From Sulfurospirillum sp001602955 (GTDB lineage Bacteria > Campylobacterota > Campylobacteria > Campylobacterales > Sulfurospirillaceae): a DNA stretch of 64,000 bases. Made by a program: the position numbers and the translations under genes. Below, piece by piece: positions 1 to 8,693 of the stretch (its first letter is position 1; every line of letters starts with the position of its first letter). The notes below the pieces were generated by a model that was not told where the DNA came from, made no database searches, and worked only from the letters and a program-made list of their open reading frames with translations. Where the stretch lies: NCBI GenBank assembly GCA_001602955.1, contig LVAC01000011.1, positions 62,001-126,000 on the forward strand. Reading direction: 5' to 3'.

Positions 1-38
1 TTAGATTTCAAATATTTTAGTTACTACGGAGGTATTGT

Positions 39-605
39 ATGTGGAAACAAATCGCGGGTATCGCCTTGGCGTCAAGCGCGCTTTTTTCGAACGACGTCGT
101 CTATTTCGTTAAAGAAAAGCCCGTTTATTTAGACGCGACATCCGGAAAAGTCGTGGGGAAACTCCTTCCTACTAATGCGGTCGAAATTCTTTCGCAAGAG
201 GGCGATCGGATCAAATTTAAAATTACCGGGTATCAAAACAAAACCGCGCCCAACGTGATTTATTTTACCGACAAAGCGCGTATCTTCTCTTTAGCCTTTG
301 CCAAAAATATCACGCCGATAACGCAAATCGTGGAAAGCAAAGACCAATGGAATATCGTTACCACCGAAGCGTACACCACCAAAGGGGATTTTGAAAAAGA
401 ACTTCAGCCGATGATGGAGAGAGCCGCTAAACTCTACTCGGATAACTGCTCCATGTGCCATACGCTCAATGCCGTCGATCACTTTACCGCCAATCAATGG
501 CCATCCACGTTTCGCTCAATGCTAGATCGAACGCCGATTCAAAAAGACGATGTGTGGTTAGTAACTCAGTATTTGCAAAAAAATGCCAGCGATATGAAAA
601 AGTAA
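39..605 (+). CDS. TorC-like periplasmic monohaem cytochrome c (Cj0265c-type)
   Basis: A 188-residue protein with a short hydrophobic N-terminus that looks like a Sec signal peptide and one haem c motif, CSMCH, near residue 137. The N-terminal half resembles the small beta domain of TorC/Cj0265c-type cytochromes. It lies 12 bp upstream of the molybdopterin reductase gene, so it probably passes electrons from the quinol pool to that enzyme in the periplasm. A GGAGG ribosome site sits just before the ATG. There is no membrane-anchored multihaem NapC/TorC part, unlike E. coli TorC, so a separate quinol dehydrogenase would be needed. Assignment comes from gene order plus the haem motif. Confidence 0.82.
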   Translation: MWKQIAGIALASSALFSNDVVYFVKEKPVYLDATSGKVVGKLLPTNAVEILSQEGDRIKFKITGYQNKTAPNVIYFTDKARIFSLAFAKNITPITQIVESKDQWNIVTTEAYTTKGDFEKELQPMMERAAKLYSDNCSMCHTLNAVDHFTANQWPSTFRSMLDRTPIQKDDVWLVTQYLQKNASDMKK

Positions 606-617
606 GAGGAGAACGTT

Positions 618-3161
618 ATGCAAGAAACAATCAATCGAAGAGGATTTTTAAAAATCGGTGCCACATTAGCGTCCGTTCCCGTTTTTTCTCAACTGTCTGG
701 AACCTATTCGCTTTTTGCCAAAGATGTGAGCGATTTGGTTAAAAACGGCGAAGTCATTACGGGTACGCACTGGGGCGTTTTAAAAGTAACGTTAAAAGAC
801 GGCAAAGTTGTTGATTCTAAACCGTTTTTCAATACAAGTAAAATTCCAAACTCTCTGCAAGGCAATACCGCTGACATGATCTATAAATCGCGCGTCAAGT
901 ACCCGATGGTTCGTAAAAGTTACCTTGAAAATCCGGACAATCCAAAACCGGCTCTTAGAGGTAGCGAAGAATTTGTACGCGTCAGTTACGAAGATGCGAT
1001 CAAACTCGTTGCACGCGAACTCAAAAAAACGCGTACCCAAAAAGGACCTGCAAGCGTTTTTGCGGGAAGTTACGGCTGGAAAAGCGTCGGAAACGTTCAT
1101 AACTCCAGAATCTTACTGCATCGTTTTATGAACTTAAGCGGCGGCTTTACGGGAAGTTTAGGTGACTATTCTACGGGTGCAAGCCAAATCATTATGCCTC
1201 ACGTTGTCGGTAGCATCGGCGTTTATGAGCAACAAACCAGCTGGCCGGTCATTTTGGAGCACTCCAAAGTCGTTGTTCTTTGGGGCGTCAATCCTATCAC
1301 GACGCTCAAAATTTCATGGCAAATTGACGATGCTCAAGCTTTTGCTTATCTGGAAAAACTGAAATCCAGCGGTAAGCAACTCATTATCATCGATCCAAGA
1401 CGTTCGGAGACCATTCGCTATTTTGACAAAGCCAGATGGATTGCACCGCTTCCCAATACCGATGTCGCGATGATGCTCGGTATGGCAAACCACCTGTACA
1501 AAAAAGGAAAATACGACAAAGAGTTCCTTGAAACCTACACGGTTGGATTTGACCGCTTTAGCGAATACCTTTTAGGAAAAACCGACGGTATTGACAAAAC
1601 AACGGCATGGGCAAGCGGTATCTGTCGTATCGATGAAAAAACGATCCAAGAACTAGCAGAACTCTTTTATGATAATCGAACGTTTATGATGAGCGGCTGG
1701 GGTATGCAACGCGCGCACCACGGAGAACAACCACACTGGATGATGGTCACCTTAGCCTCAATGCTCGGTCAAATCGGACTTCAAGGCGGCGGTTTTTCAC
1801 TAGGACATCACTACAGTGGAGCCGGTGTACCCACACGTAAAGGGGCAACGATCGGCGGTATCAATGCGGCAAGTTTAGGGTATTTTGACGAAAGCGGTAA
1901 ATTTATAGGTACGAAAAGTAGCGGAAGCGACGCAGCCAGCACCGGAGAGAGTTGGAAACTCAAAGTCTCAGCCTCATCGTTTCCTGTTGCTAGAATCGCC
2001 GACGCATTAATGCATCCGGGAAAAACGATACAACATAACGGAAAGATAATTACTTATCCCGACATCGACTTTATCTATTGGGTCGGAGGCAATCCTTTTT
2101 CACACCATCAAGATACCAATACGCTTGTCAAAGCATGGAAAAAACCTCGTACGATCGTTATGAACTCGATTTATTGGACACCGAGTGCCAAAATGGCGGA
2201 TATTGTTTTTCCAACCACGTCTCAATACGAACGAAACGATATTGCAATGATCGGAGATTACTCCAAGCACGGTATCGCTCCGATCAAACAGTTGGTCGAA
2301 AAACAGTTTGAAGCGAGAGACGATTATCAGATTTTCAGCGATTTATGTTTGGCATATGCGGGGAAAGAGCTCTTTAACGCGTATACGGAAAACGGTAAAA
2401 AAGAGATGGATTGGATCGAAGAGTATTATAACGTCGCGTACAACACCATCTTAAAAACACCGCAACTTGTAACAGACATGAAACCGTTTAAAACATTTTG
2501 GAGTGAAAATCAACCCGTTGTTTTTAACAGCACAATGGAAAGTGAAAGCTTTGTAAAGTTTAAAGATTTTAGGGACGATCCGATCTTGCAACCGCTCGGT
2601 ACGCCATCGGGTTTAATTGAGATTTACTCCGATACGATCGCAAAAATGAACTACGACGATTGTAGGGCGTATCCTAGTTGGTTTGAACCGATCGAGTGGC
2701 TTGGTATGAAACAAAAACCGGCGGAATTTCACATGTTAAGCCCGCATCCATACGATCGTTTGCATTCACAACAAAATCAAACACGTTTACGTGACACGTA
2801 TGCCGTTGCCAATCACGAGCCGATTTATATCAACCCTAAAGATGCGGCTAAAAAACAGATCAAAAACGGCGATACCGTACGTGTTTTCAACGCAAGAGGT
2901 GAAATTTTGGCAGGTGCTGTCGTAACAGACGATGTAATCGAAGGCGTGGTGTGTATTTATGAGGGCGTATGGTACGATCCGGAAAAACCGGGTGCGGTAG
3001 GAAGCCTCTGCAAAAACGGTAGCCCCAATCTTTTAACGATTGATATTCCAACGTCAAAATTGGCAAACGGAAACATCTCGCATACGGCATTGGTCAATAT
3101 CGAAAAATACACGGGAAAAACACTTCCTCTAACGGCATTCTCCGCACCTAAAGGAGCCTAA
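618..3161 (+). CDS. TMAO/DMSO/biotin sulfoxide reductase, molybdopterin catalytic subunit (TorA/BisC family, Cj0264c-type)
   Basis: An 847-residue periplasmic molybdoenzyme of the DMSO reductase family, expected to reduce N- or S-oxides. The N-terminus has a twin-arginine signal (NRRGFLKIGA). The segment GDYSTGASQ near residue 190 fits the serine that ligates Mo in TorA/DorA/BisC enzymes. No 4Fe-4S cysteine cluster is seen at the mature N-terminus, again as in TorA/BisC. Length is normal for the family (about 820-850). It is co-transcribed with the upstream monohaem cytochrome. Substrate (TMAO, DMSO, methionine sulfoxide or biotin sulfoxide) cannot be told from sequence. Confidence 0.9.
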   Translation: MQETINRRGFLKIGATLASVPVFSQLSGTYSLFAKDVSDLVKNGEVITGTHWGVLKVTLKDGKVVDSKPFFNTSKIPNSLQGNTADMIYKSRVKYPMVRKSYLENPDNPKPALRGSEEFVRVSYEDAIKLVARELKKTRTQKGPASVFAGSYGWKSVGNVHNSRILLHRFMNLSGGFTGSLGDYSTGASQIIMPHVVGSIGVYEQQTSWPVILEHSKVVVLWGVNPITTLKISWQIDDAQAFAYLEKLKSSGKQLIIIDPRRSETIRYFDKARWIAPLPNTDVAMMLGMANHLYKKGKYDKEFLETYTVGFDRFSEYLLGKTDGIDKTTAWASGICRIDEKTIQELAELFYDNRTFMMSGWGMQRAHHGEQPHWMMVTLASMLGQIGLQGGGFSLGHHYSGAGVPTRKGATIGGINAASLGYFDESGKFIGTKSSGSDAASTGESWKLKVSASSFPVARIADALMHPGKTIQHNGKIITYPDIDFIYWVGGNPFSHHQDTNTLVKAWKKPRTIVMNSIYWTPSAKMADIVFPTTSQYERNDIAMIGDYSKHGIAPIKQLVEKQFEARDDYQIFSDLCLAYAGKELFNAYTENGKKEMDWIEEYYNVAYNTILKTPQLVTDMKPFKTFWSENQPVVFNSTMESESFVKFKDFRDDPILQPLGTPSGLIEIYSDTIAKMNYDDCRAYPSWFEPIEWLGMKQKPAEFHMLSPHPYDRLHSQQNQTRLRDTYAVANHEPIYINPKDAAKKQIKNGDTVRVFNARGEILAGAVVTDDVIEGVVCIYEGVWYDPEKPGAVGSLCKNGSPNLLTIDIPTSKLANGNISHTALVNIEKYTGKTLPLTAFSAPKGA

Positions 3162-3169
3162 GCCTTTTC

Positions 3170-3203
3170 GCTCTCTTTGTCTTTCAAAGAGAGCACTTCT
3201 TTT
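3170..3203 (+). terminator. Rho-independent terminator after the TorCA-like operon
   Basis: A 9-bp stem, GCTCTCTTT and AAAGAGAGC, with a 7-nt loop, followed by CACTTCTTTTCTT. It lies 8 bp after the reductase stop codon. Confidence 0.75.
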
Positions 3204-3416
3204 CTTACATGTAAAGACTTTATTTCGTCATTTTAATCAACTATCCTGTCACTTTTTCTATTATTTCACACTAGAAACCGCATAAAGTGTTACGTAGAAA
3301 AACTCTTTTGAAAAAAAAATTCAACAAAAAGCAAAATATCTACATGTACATTGAATTTAAATCGATTTTCATCTAGAATAGTTTCGTAACAAATAACAAC
3401 AAAAAAGAACCGTACA

Positions 3417-5558
3417 ATGATATTTAGGTCGATACAAACTAAGATTGTTTTGATAGCCGGGCTTTGCTTGGTTTCAGCCGTTGTTCTATTGGTGGGATAT
3501 GGGTTGTTCTCATCCACACGAACACAAGATCGCGTTTCCGCGGAAGTTTCCTCTTTATTGACCGAACTCAACATGGAAAGACTGCAAAATTTAGCCGGCG
3601 AGCAAAGCGGTACCATTCAAGCCGAATTAGAGTTGGCTTTGAATGCTGCGCGTACGATGGCAAATACCTTTGAAGTGAGTAAACTCAAACCTAAAGAGGG
3701 TAAAGAAGCTTTGGACATCGGCCGCGACCAGCTCAATGCGGTGCTTCTCAATGTATTGAAAAGTAACAAGAGCTTTAACGGTACCTACTCCTGTTGGGAG
3801 CCAAATGCCATCGATGGAGCGGATGCCAACTTCCGTGTAGACAAAGACGGTAACAATCCAACGACCGGACGCTTTACCCCTTACTGGACGCGTGATGATA
3901 AAGGCAATATTGCCGTTCAACCCTTAGTCGAGTACGACACCTACGACAAGCATCCTAACGGTGTTCTAAAAGGCGGCTGGTACATTACCCCTCGTGAGCA
4001 GAATAAAGAGAGTGTGCTTGGACCTTTGCCTTACATCGTACAAGGTAAGCAAGTATTTTTAGCAACCATGTCTGTGCCCATTACCGTCAACGGTAAATTT
4101 TATGGTGTTGCCGGTGCGGATTATAACTTGGATTTTGTTCAGCAAATTGCCAAAAAAGTTGACAAGGAATTGTTTGAAGCGCATGGACAGGTGTCCATCA
4201 TTGCCGACAACGGTCTGTTGGTTGCCCAAAGCGAAAATCCTAATATGATCGGAGGTCATTTTAAACAAGTGATGCCTAAAGGTTGGGAAAAGATTTATGA
4301 AGCGATTCAATCAGGTAAGGCGTTAGTTCGTATCAACGATGATAGCGGAATGATAGAAACAGTCGCGCCAATCAAGCTTGGAGAGACGGGCAAACCTTGG
4401 GCGGTTTTGATTCAAGTACCACGAGACATTATCTTAGCCAAAGCGTTGGTACTTGATAAGGATATGAGCGATCGACTTTACGATAATGCGTTATTGCAAA
4501 TTGTCGTTGGTTTTATCGTTGCATTACTCGCTATTATTGCCATCTATTTTCTTACCACCAGTATGATTGCCAAACCTCTTTTAAACCTTAAAGAAACTGC
4601 CCATGATTTGGCAACGGGTGATGGTGATTTAACCAAAAAATTAGCTATTAAAAATCAAGATGAAATTGGTGATGCTTCCCATGAGATTAACCAATTTATC
4701 GATAAAGTTCACTCAACCATCAAATTGGCAAAAGACACCAGTTCTGAAAATGCATCGATTGCGCATGAGCTCTCAGCGACAACCCTGCAAGTGGGCAAAC
4801 GCGTGGAAGACTCCTCAGTCATCATTGCTCAAGCCACACACATGTCAAGCGAGACCAAACAAGAAATTGTCGCTTCCGTCAATGAAGCAAAAGCTTCAAA
4901 AGAAGAGATCGTTAAGGCAAATAATGAACTCCAAAGTGCTCGTAAGTTCCTTCAAAAACTAGGACAGCGTGTTGAAGAGAGTGCTCAAACAGAGCAAGAA
5001 CTTGCACAAAAAATCCAACAACTTAACTCTGATGCCGACCAAGTTAAAAATGTTCTTACCGTTATCGGCGATATTGCGGATCAAACAAACCTTCTAGCAC
5101 TCAATGCTGCCATCGAAGCTGCACGTGCAGGAGAACACGGACGTGGTTTTGCAGTCGTTGCCGATGAAGTACGCACCTTGGCAGAGCGCACCCAAAAAAG
5201 TTTGGTTGAAATCAACGCAACCATTAATGTCATTGTTCAAGCTATCACGGACAGCTCAGAGAGAATGAACGTTAATTCAGCACAAATCCAAGAATTAAAC
5301 GCGCTCGCGGGGGATGTGGAAAGCAAACTCGATAACACTGTTTCTATGATGAATGTTGCAACCAAACTCAATGAAAAAACGGTTAACGACTACATTCAAA
5401 CAGGTGAAAAAATCGATATTATCGTTTCCAAAATTGAGGAGATCAATACGTTAGCAACGCAAAATACCAGAAGTGTGGAAGAAATCGCAGGGGCGAGTGA
5501 GCACCTCAATGAACTCACCACACAACTCAACGCCATCCTCAATAAATTTAGAACATAA
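3417..5558 (+). CDS. Methyl-accepting chemotaxis protein with dCache sensor
   Basis: A 713-residue transmembrane chemoreceptor. TM1 is at about residues 8-30, followed by a large periplasmic dCache-type ligand-binding region to about 355. TM2 is at about 360-383, followed by a HAMP domain (contains ATGDGDLTKKL) and the cytoplasmic signalling hairpin. The conserved tip is visible as DQTNLLALNAAIEAARAGE at about residue 560. No CheR-binding pentapeptide is evident at the C-terminus (ends KFRT). The ligand is unknown; adjacency to the N-/S-oxide reductase may be chance. Its last ~25 bp and the terminator after it are duplicated 1.36 kb downstream. Confidence 0.93.
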   Translation: MIFRSIQTKIVLIAGLCLVSAVVLLVGYGLFSSTRTQDRVSAEVSSLLTELNMERLQNLAGEQSGTIQAELELALNAARTMANTFEVSKLKPKEGKEALDIGRDQLNAVLLNVLKSNKSFNGTYSCWEPNAIDGADANFRVDKDGNNPTTGRFTPYWTRDDKGNIAVQPLVEYDTYDKHPNGVLKGGWYITPREQNKESVLGPLPYIVQGKQVFLATMSVPITVNGKFYGVAGADYNLDFVQQIAKKVDKELFEAHGQVSIIADNGLLVAQSENPNMIGGHFKQVMPKGWEKIYEAIQSGKALVRINDDSGMIETVAPIKLGETGKPWAVLIQVPRDIILAKALVLDKDMSDRLYDNALLQIVVGFIVALLAIIAIYFLTTSMIAKPLLNLKETAHDLATGDGDLTKKLAIKNQDEIGDASHEINQFIDKVHSTIKLAKDTSSENASIAHELSATTLQVGKRVEDSSVIIAQATHMSSETKQEIVASVNEAKASKEEIVKANNELQSARKFLQKLGQRVEESAQTEQELAQKIQQLNSDADQVKNVLTVIGDIADQTNLLALNAAIEAARAGEHGRGFAVVADEVRTLAERTQKSLVEINATINVIVQAITDSSERMNVNSAQIQELNALAGDVESKLDNTVSMMNVATKLNEKTVNDYIQTGEKIDIIVSKIEEINTLATQNTRSVEEIAGASEHLNELTTQLNAILNKFRT

Positions 5559-5658
5559 GTTAAAGCCCTATTTTAGGGCTTTAATCACTTTGTTTTTCGT
5601 GCCACGCAATCCATCAGTTTTGTTGAAAAAAAGCGTTTCTGCACTGGCTACTTTTTAA
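5533..5658. repeat. Direct repeat copy A (end of chemoreceptor gene plus its terminator)
   Basis: This segment starts inside the last codons of the chemoreceptor and runs through the terminator to the GGCTACTTTTT motif. A second copy lies at 6891-7028, offset by 1358 bp. By eye the two agree at most positions, and copy B carries an extra ~16 bp. The two copies bracket the MntA/HepT cassette. Confidence 0.85.
5561..5583 (+). terminator. Rho-independent terminator of the chemoreceptor gene
   Basis: The palindrome TAAAGCCCTATTTTAGGGCTTTA starts 2 bp after the stop codon (stem AAAGCCCT/AGGGCTTT). An identical palindrome recurs at 6919-6941 within the duplicated segment. Confidence 0.8.
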
Positions 5659-5722
5659 ATTTTCTACTTTACATGTAAAGATTTAATTGATTAATTTCAT
5701 TACAGTAGCCTAGTATCACCTT
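5647..5722. repeat. Degenerate inverted copy of the 93-bp MITE-like element
   Basis: It runs from GGCTACTTTTTAAATTTT through TTTACATGTAAAG to AGTAGCC. It matches the reverse complement of the element at 6796-6888 at nearly all positions of its core, but its outer ends have decayed (AGTATCACC in place of the GTCCCC end). It lies just 5' of mntA, so the toxin-antitoxin pair is flanked by inverted copies. Confidence 0.8.
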
Positions 5723-5816
5723 TTTTGAGAAAAAAAGAGAACAAAAAATTTTCAAAATAAGGTATTTCATTTTTTGCTATACTTAACATGAAAAATTCAG
5801 ATGTTGGAGGCAAGCT

Positions 5817-6107
5817 ATGGAAAGAGAGACTATTTTGGCATACTTAAAAAATCACAAAGATGAGTTTGCACAAAAGTATCACATCTCAAACCTTGCACTC
5901 TTTGGTTCATTTGCACGCAATGAAAACCATCATAACAGCGATATAGATATAGCCATCGATACAAGTCTAAGTGATTATTTTTTGCTTTATGATTTTAAAG
6001 AGAGTTTAGAAAAAGCATTTGATGCCAAAGTCGATGTTGTTAGACTTAGAGAAAAAATGAATCCTTCTTTAAAAAAGAGAATTTTAAAGGATGGTATCTA
6101 TGTATGA
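5817..6107 (+). CDS. mntA: MntA-type minimal nucleotidyltransferase antitoxin
   Basis: A 96-residue MNT-domain protein. The nucleotidyltransferase signature GSX10DXD is intact: GS at about residue 31, then ten residues, then DID. In known MntA/HepT systems this protein AMPylates the HEPN toxin and so silences it. The gene has a strong GGAGG ribosome site and overlaps the downstream HEPN gene by 8 bp. Base composition is AT-rich compared with flanking genes, which suggests acquisition. Function is inferred from the motif and the pairing. Confidence 0.9.
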   Translation: MERETILAYLKNHKDEFAQKYHISNLALFGSFARNENHHNSDIDIAIDTSLSDYFLLYDFKESLEKAFDAKVDVVRLREKMNPSLKKRILKDGIYV

Positions 6108-6474
6108 TAAAGAGCTTGTACTCGATATTTTAGAGCAGATTATCGAAGCGATAGCCATTGTACAAGAGCGATGCACATTTGCAAACTGTCAAAATGATTT
6201 TATGGATACTAAAGAAGGTCAAGAAAAACTAGATAGTATCTGTATGAAGCTCATCGCTATCGGGGAGAGTTTAAAAAATATCGATAAAATTACGGATAAT
6301 AAGCTTTTAGCATCTTACCCTCTTATTGAATGGAAAAAGATAAAAGGAATTCGAGATTTTATATCGCATCATTATTTTGATTTGGATGCAGAAGTGTTAT
6401 TTGGTATTTGTAAAAATCATATTGGTGATTTGTCAATGACGCTTAAACAGATGAAGCTAGACTTGGAAAAATGA
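6100..6474 (+). CDS. hepT: HepT-type HEPN ribonuclease toxin (DUF86)
   Basis: A HEPN/DUF86 protein of 124 residues if translated from the ATG at 6100, which has AAAGG 9 bp upstream; an in-frame ATG at 6091 is the alternative. The catalytic RX4HXY motif is intact near residue 87 (RDFISHHY), and its tyrosine is the residue AMPylated in characterised homologues. It pairs with the MNT gene just upstream. Both active sites look functional, so this is probably a live type VII toxin-antitoxin module, not a relic. Confidence 0.9.
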   Translation: MYDKELVLDILEQIIEAIAIVQERCTFANCQNDFMDTKEGQEKLDSICMKLIAIGESLKNIDKITDNKLLASYPLIEWKKIKGIRDFISHHYFDLDAEVLFGICKNHIGDLSMTLKQMKLDLEK

Positions 6475-6558
6475 GATAAACTCTAAGCCCATTGACCTTT
6501 AGTCTAATCAATTAGTAAAAAGTTAAAAGTTTAGCCTTCGTACCACCCCCGAAATTCG

Positions 6559-6596
6559 CTAATTTCATTAAAGTAGCCTCGTCACCTTTTTCCCCT
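6559..6596. repeat. Fragment of the MITE-like element
   Basis: GCTAATTTCATTAAAGTAGCC followed by TCGTCACCTTTTTCCCC repeats the right half of the element in the same orientation as the copy at 5647-5722. It is a third, truncated copy within 1.3 kb. The motif AGTTAAAAGTTTAGC just upstream (6520-6534) also recurs at 7093-7107. Confidence 0.65.
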
Positions 6597-6605
6597 CTCT
6601 TCATG

Positions 6606-6793
6606 TTAATGCGAGGGCTTAGCGGTACCTTTCCTGAGGGATGAAACAATAGACACAATCTCCGGTTCAATTTGTTCTGCTGCCTGTTTGGGGTAAATAA
6701 AGGTAAGGTCAACAAGCTTTTCATCGACAATGGCATGGACTACTAAGTAGTATGACTCCCCATAGGGTTGATCCTTTTTTTCAAACCTATTAG
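6606..6793 (-). pseudogene. Truncated remnant of an unidentified gene
   Basis: About 60 codons read on the minus strand (for example YGESYYLVVHAIVDEKLVDL and IYPKQAAEQIEPEIVSIV) and look like genuine protein, with amphipathic alternation and a natural stop. Upstream the frame runs straight into the end of the 93-bp palindromic element, which supplies the only in-frame ATG. I read it as the C-terminal stub of a gene cut by the element's insertion or by recombination. I do not recognise the family. Confidence 0.5.
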
Positions 6794-6795
6794 AC

Positions 6796-6888
6796 AATAA
6801 AAGGGGACAGGCTACTTTAATGAAATTAATCAATTAAATCTTTACATGTAAAGTGAAAAATTTAAAAAGTAGCCTGTCCCCTTTTATT
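6796..6888. mobile_element. 93-bp palindromic MITE-like / REP-like element
   Basis: The two ends form a perfect 23-bp inverted repeat (6796-6818 and 6866-6888), with core AAAAGGGGACAGGCTACTTT on the left. The ~47-bp centre contains TTTACATGTAAAG. It has no coding capacity. GGGGACAG-type palindromes are known around REP-associated tyrosine transposases (IS200/IS605-like), but no such transposase is in the window, so mobilisation would be in trans. Partial copies lie at 5647-5722 and 6559-6596. Confidence 0.8.
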
Positions 6889-6890
6889 TT

Positions 6891-7028
6891 CCATCCTCAA
6901 TAAATTCAGAACATAAGTTAAAGCCCTATTTTAGGGCTTTAATTACTTGATTTTCGTGTCATGTAATCCATCCGTTTTGTTGAAAAAAAGCGTTTGAGCC
7001 ATGTGCTATTCGGCACTGGCTACTTTTT
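6891..7028. repeat. Direct repeat copy B (displaced chemoreceptor 3' end and terminator)
   Basis: This copies 5533-5658: the last chemoreceptor codons including the stop, the TAAAGCCCT palindrome (6919-6941), the GAAAAAAAGCG stretch and the GGCTACTTTTT motif. No chemoreceptor reading frame precedes it; it abuts the palindromic element at 6888. It therefore records a duplication followed by loss or replacement. The rest of 6475-7175 holds only the fragments listed and no further gene. Confidence 0.85.
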
Positions 7029-7175
7029 ATTTACATGTGAAAAAGTTATTGTCTAATTCTGTAAAAGTGAACTATCTCTATATTTCTATGAATAGTTAAA
7101 AGTTTAGCTCTGACCCTTAGTCCTTAAGATATTTTTTTATAAAATACTTTTTCAAAAAATCTAAAAGAGCCTAGT

Positions 7176-7649
7176 ATGGAAACACAAAGATTAACCCTGA
7201 GAGAAATAAATAAAGAAGATATTACAGCTTTGTACGAACTTATTTTTAGTGATAAAGATGTAGTTAAATATACTTTTGGAAAAAACAATATTGCCAAACA
7301 AGAAATATATGAGTATGTAAAACAAATAGGATTACAAGTTTTAGAAAGCAATAATAAAAAAGAAATAATTGGTTTAGCGGGAATTCTACCTTGTTCTTAT
7401 TTACAAGAAGATGACTATGAATTTGGATTTATTTTAGCAAAAAAATTTTGGGGCTTAGGATATGCAAGTGAAATTGGTAGAGCCCAAATTGAATCAATAA
7501 AAAATTCTTTATCTCATAAGAGAGCTATTGCTACAGTTTCTCCTGAAAATACTGCATCTATAAAATGCTTAGAAAAACTTGGACTTAAATACGAAAAAAC
7601 AATCTTGACAGATAGAGGAAAGAAGTTAATTTATTTAATTAAATTTTAA
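7176..7649 (+). CDS. GNAT N-acetyltransferase (RimJ/RimL-like)
   Basis: A 157-residue protein beginning METQRLTLREINKEDITALY, the usual opening of RimJ/RimL-type acetyltransferases. The acetyl-CoA segment is around residues 85-110 (FGFILAKKFWGLGYASEIGR), and N-T-A-S-I-K-C-L-E-K-L-G follows near 128-139. Codon use is markedly AT-rich compared with the genes from 7774 onward, so this gene probably arrived with the preceding accessory patch. The substrate is unknown (ribosomal protein, antibiotic or small amine). Confidence 0.85.
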   Translation: METQRLTLREINKEDITALYELIFSDKDVVKYTFGKNNIAKQEIYEYVKQIGLQVLESNNKKEIIGLAGILPCSYLQEDDYEFGFILAKKFWGLGYASEIGRAQIESIKNSLSHKRAIATVSPENTASIKCLEKLGLKYEKTILTDRGKKLIYLIKF

Positions 7650-7773
7650 ATAGCATCTGTTTCCATTATTTTACAGCTAAAAACACCTTCTGCTTACTTA
7701 TTACGCACCAAGTATCTCCTTAGCTAAGAAACATTTGGATAAAATTGCGTATTATTTTTTTTTGGAGTCTGTA

Positions 7774-8631
7774 ATGAGCAGTATTGTTTTTTTGAATGGA
7801 GATTATTGTAAAGAGGAAGATGCGAAAGTATCGATTTTTGATCGTGGGTATCTTTTTGGCGACGGTATCTATGAAGTGGTTCCTGTTATTAATGGTAAAG
7901 TGATCGACAAAGAGCCTTTTTTTGAACGATTTGACGGAAGTATGCGCAAAATCGGTCTTCAAGCACCTTATTCGCATGATGAGGTTATGACGATTTTAAA
8001 TACCTTGATCGCGAAAAACGACGTCGTCGAAGGCGGAATTTATATGCAAGTTACGCGCGGCGTCGCCCCTAGAGAATTTTATTTTCCCGAGAACACGCCT
8101 ACGACGTTTACGGCGTTTACCTTTAAAAAAGAGATCATTCACAACGCGCTCGCCGAAAAAGGGGTTAAAGTTTTAAGCGTTAACGATATTCGTTGGAAAC
8201 GCCGCGACATCAAATCCATCTCGCTTTTGGGACAAGTGCTTGCCAAAGAAGAAGTCCACCAAAAAGGTGCTTACGAGGGTTGGATGATCGAAGACGGTTT
8301 TGTCACGGAAGGCACTTCCTCCGCGGCGTTTATCATTAAAGACGGCGTCATCATCACGCGTCCCCTTTCAAACGCTATCTTACCGAGCATTCGTCGCAAA
8401 CTTTTGATGGAGTACACCAAAGAGAACAACATCAAAGTCGAAGAGCGTCTTTTTAGCATCGAAGAAGCCCTCCATGCCGATGAAGCCTTTATGGCAAGTG
8501 CTACGATCTTCGTCCTTCCGATCGTTGAAATCGACGGGAAACCGATCGGTACGGGAAAACCGGGACCCATGGTTCAAAAATTACGTGCTATGTACGTACA
8601 AGCCGCACTTAAAGAAGCAAGCGAAGCCTAA
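7774..8631 (+). CDS. D-amino acid aminotransferase-like class IV PLP enzyme
   Basis: A 285-residue fold-type IV transaminase. Early residues FDRGYLFGDGIYEVVPV match the Dat/IlvE signature. The PLP lysine lies in DIKSISLLGQVLAKEE, and EGTSSAAFII fits the cofactor phosphate-binding region. The start is placed at ATG 7774 because TTTGGAG precedes it; an upstream in-frame ATG at 7735 lacks a ribosome site. Likely reaction is D-alanine/2-oxoglutarate transamination supplying D-Glu/D-Ala, though branched-chain or aminodeoxychorismate activity cannot be excluded. A terminator follows. Confidence 0.85.
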   Translation: MSSIVFLNGDYCKEEDAKVSIFDRGYLFGDGIYEVVPVINGKVIDKEPFFERFDGSMRKIGLQAPYSHDEVMTILNTLIAKNDVVEGGIYMQVTRGVAPREFYFPENTPTTFTAFTFKKEIIHNALAEKGVKVLSVNDIRWKRRDIKSISLLGQVLAKEEVHQKGAYEGWMIEDGFVTEGTSSAAFIIKDGVIITRPLSNAILPSIRRKLLMEYTKENNIKVEERLFSIEEALHADEAFMASATIFVLPIVEIDGKPIGTGKPGPMVQKLRAMYVQAALKEASEA

Positions 8632-8643
8632 GCGCATCGTATC

Positions 8644-8670
8644 GGGCGGTGACTCTATCCGCCCTTTTTT
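8644..8670 (+). terminator. Rho-independent terminator after the class IV transaminase
   Basis: Stem GGGCGG/CCGCCC with a 9-nt loop, followed directly by six T residues. It lies 13 bp past the stop codon. Confidence 0.85.
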
Positions 8671-8693
8671 CACATACAAAGGGTACTCCTTCC

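Noticed and set aside
8649..8693. Longer diguanylate cyclase from GTG 8649
   Set aside because: That codon is within the terminator stem of the previous gene; ATG 8694 is preferred.
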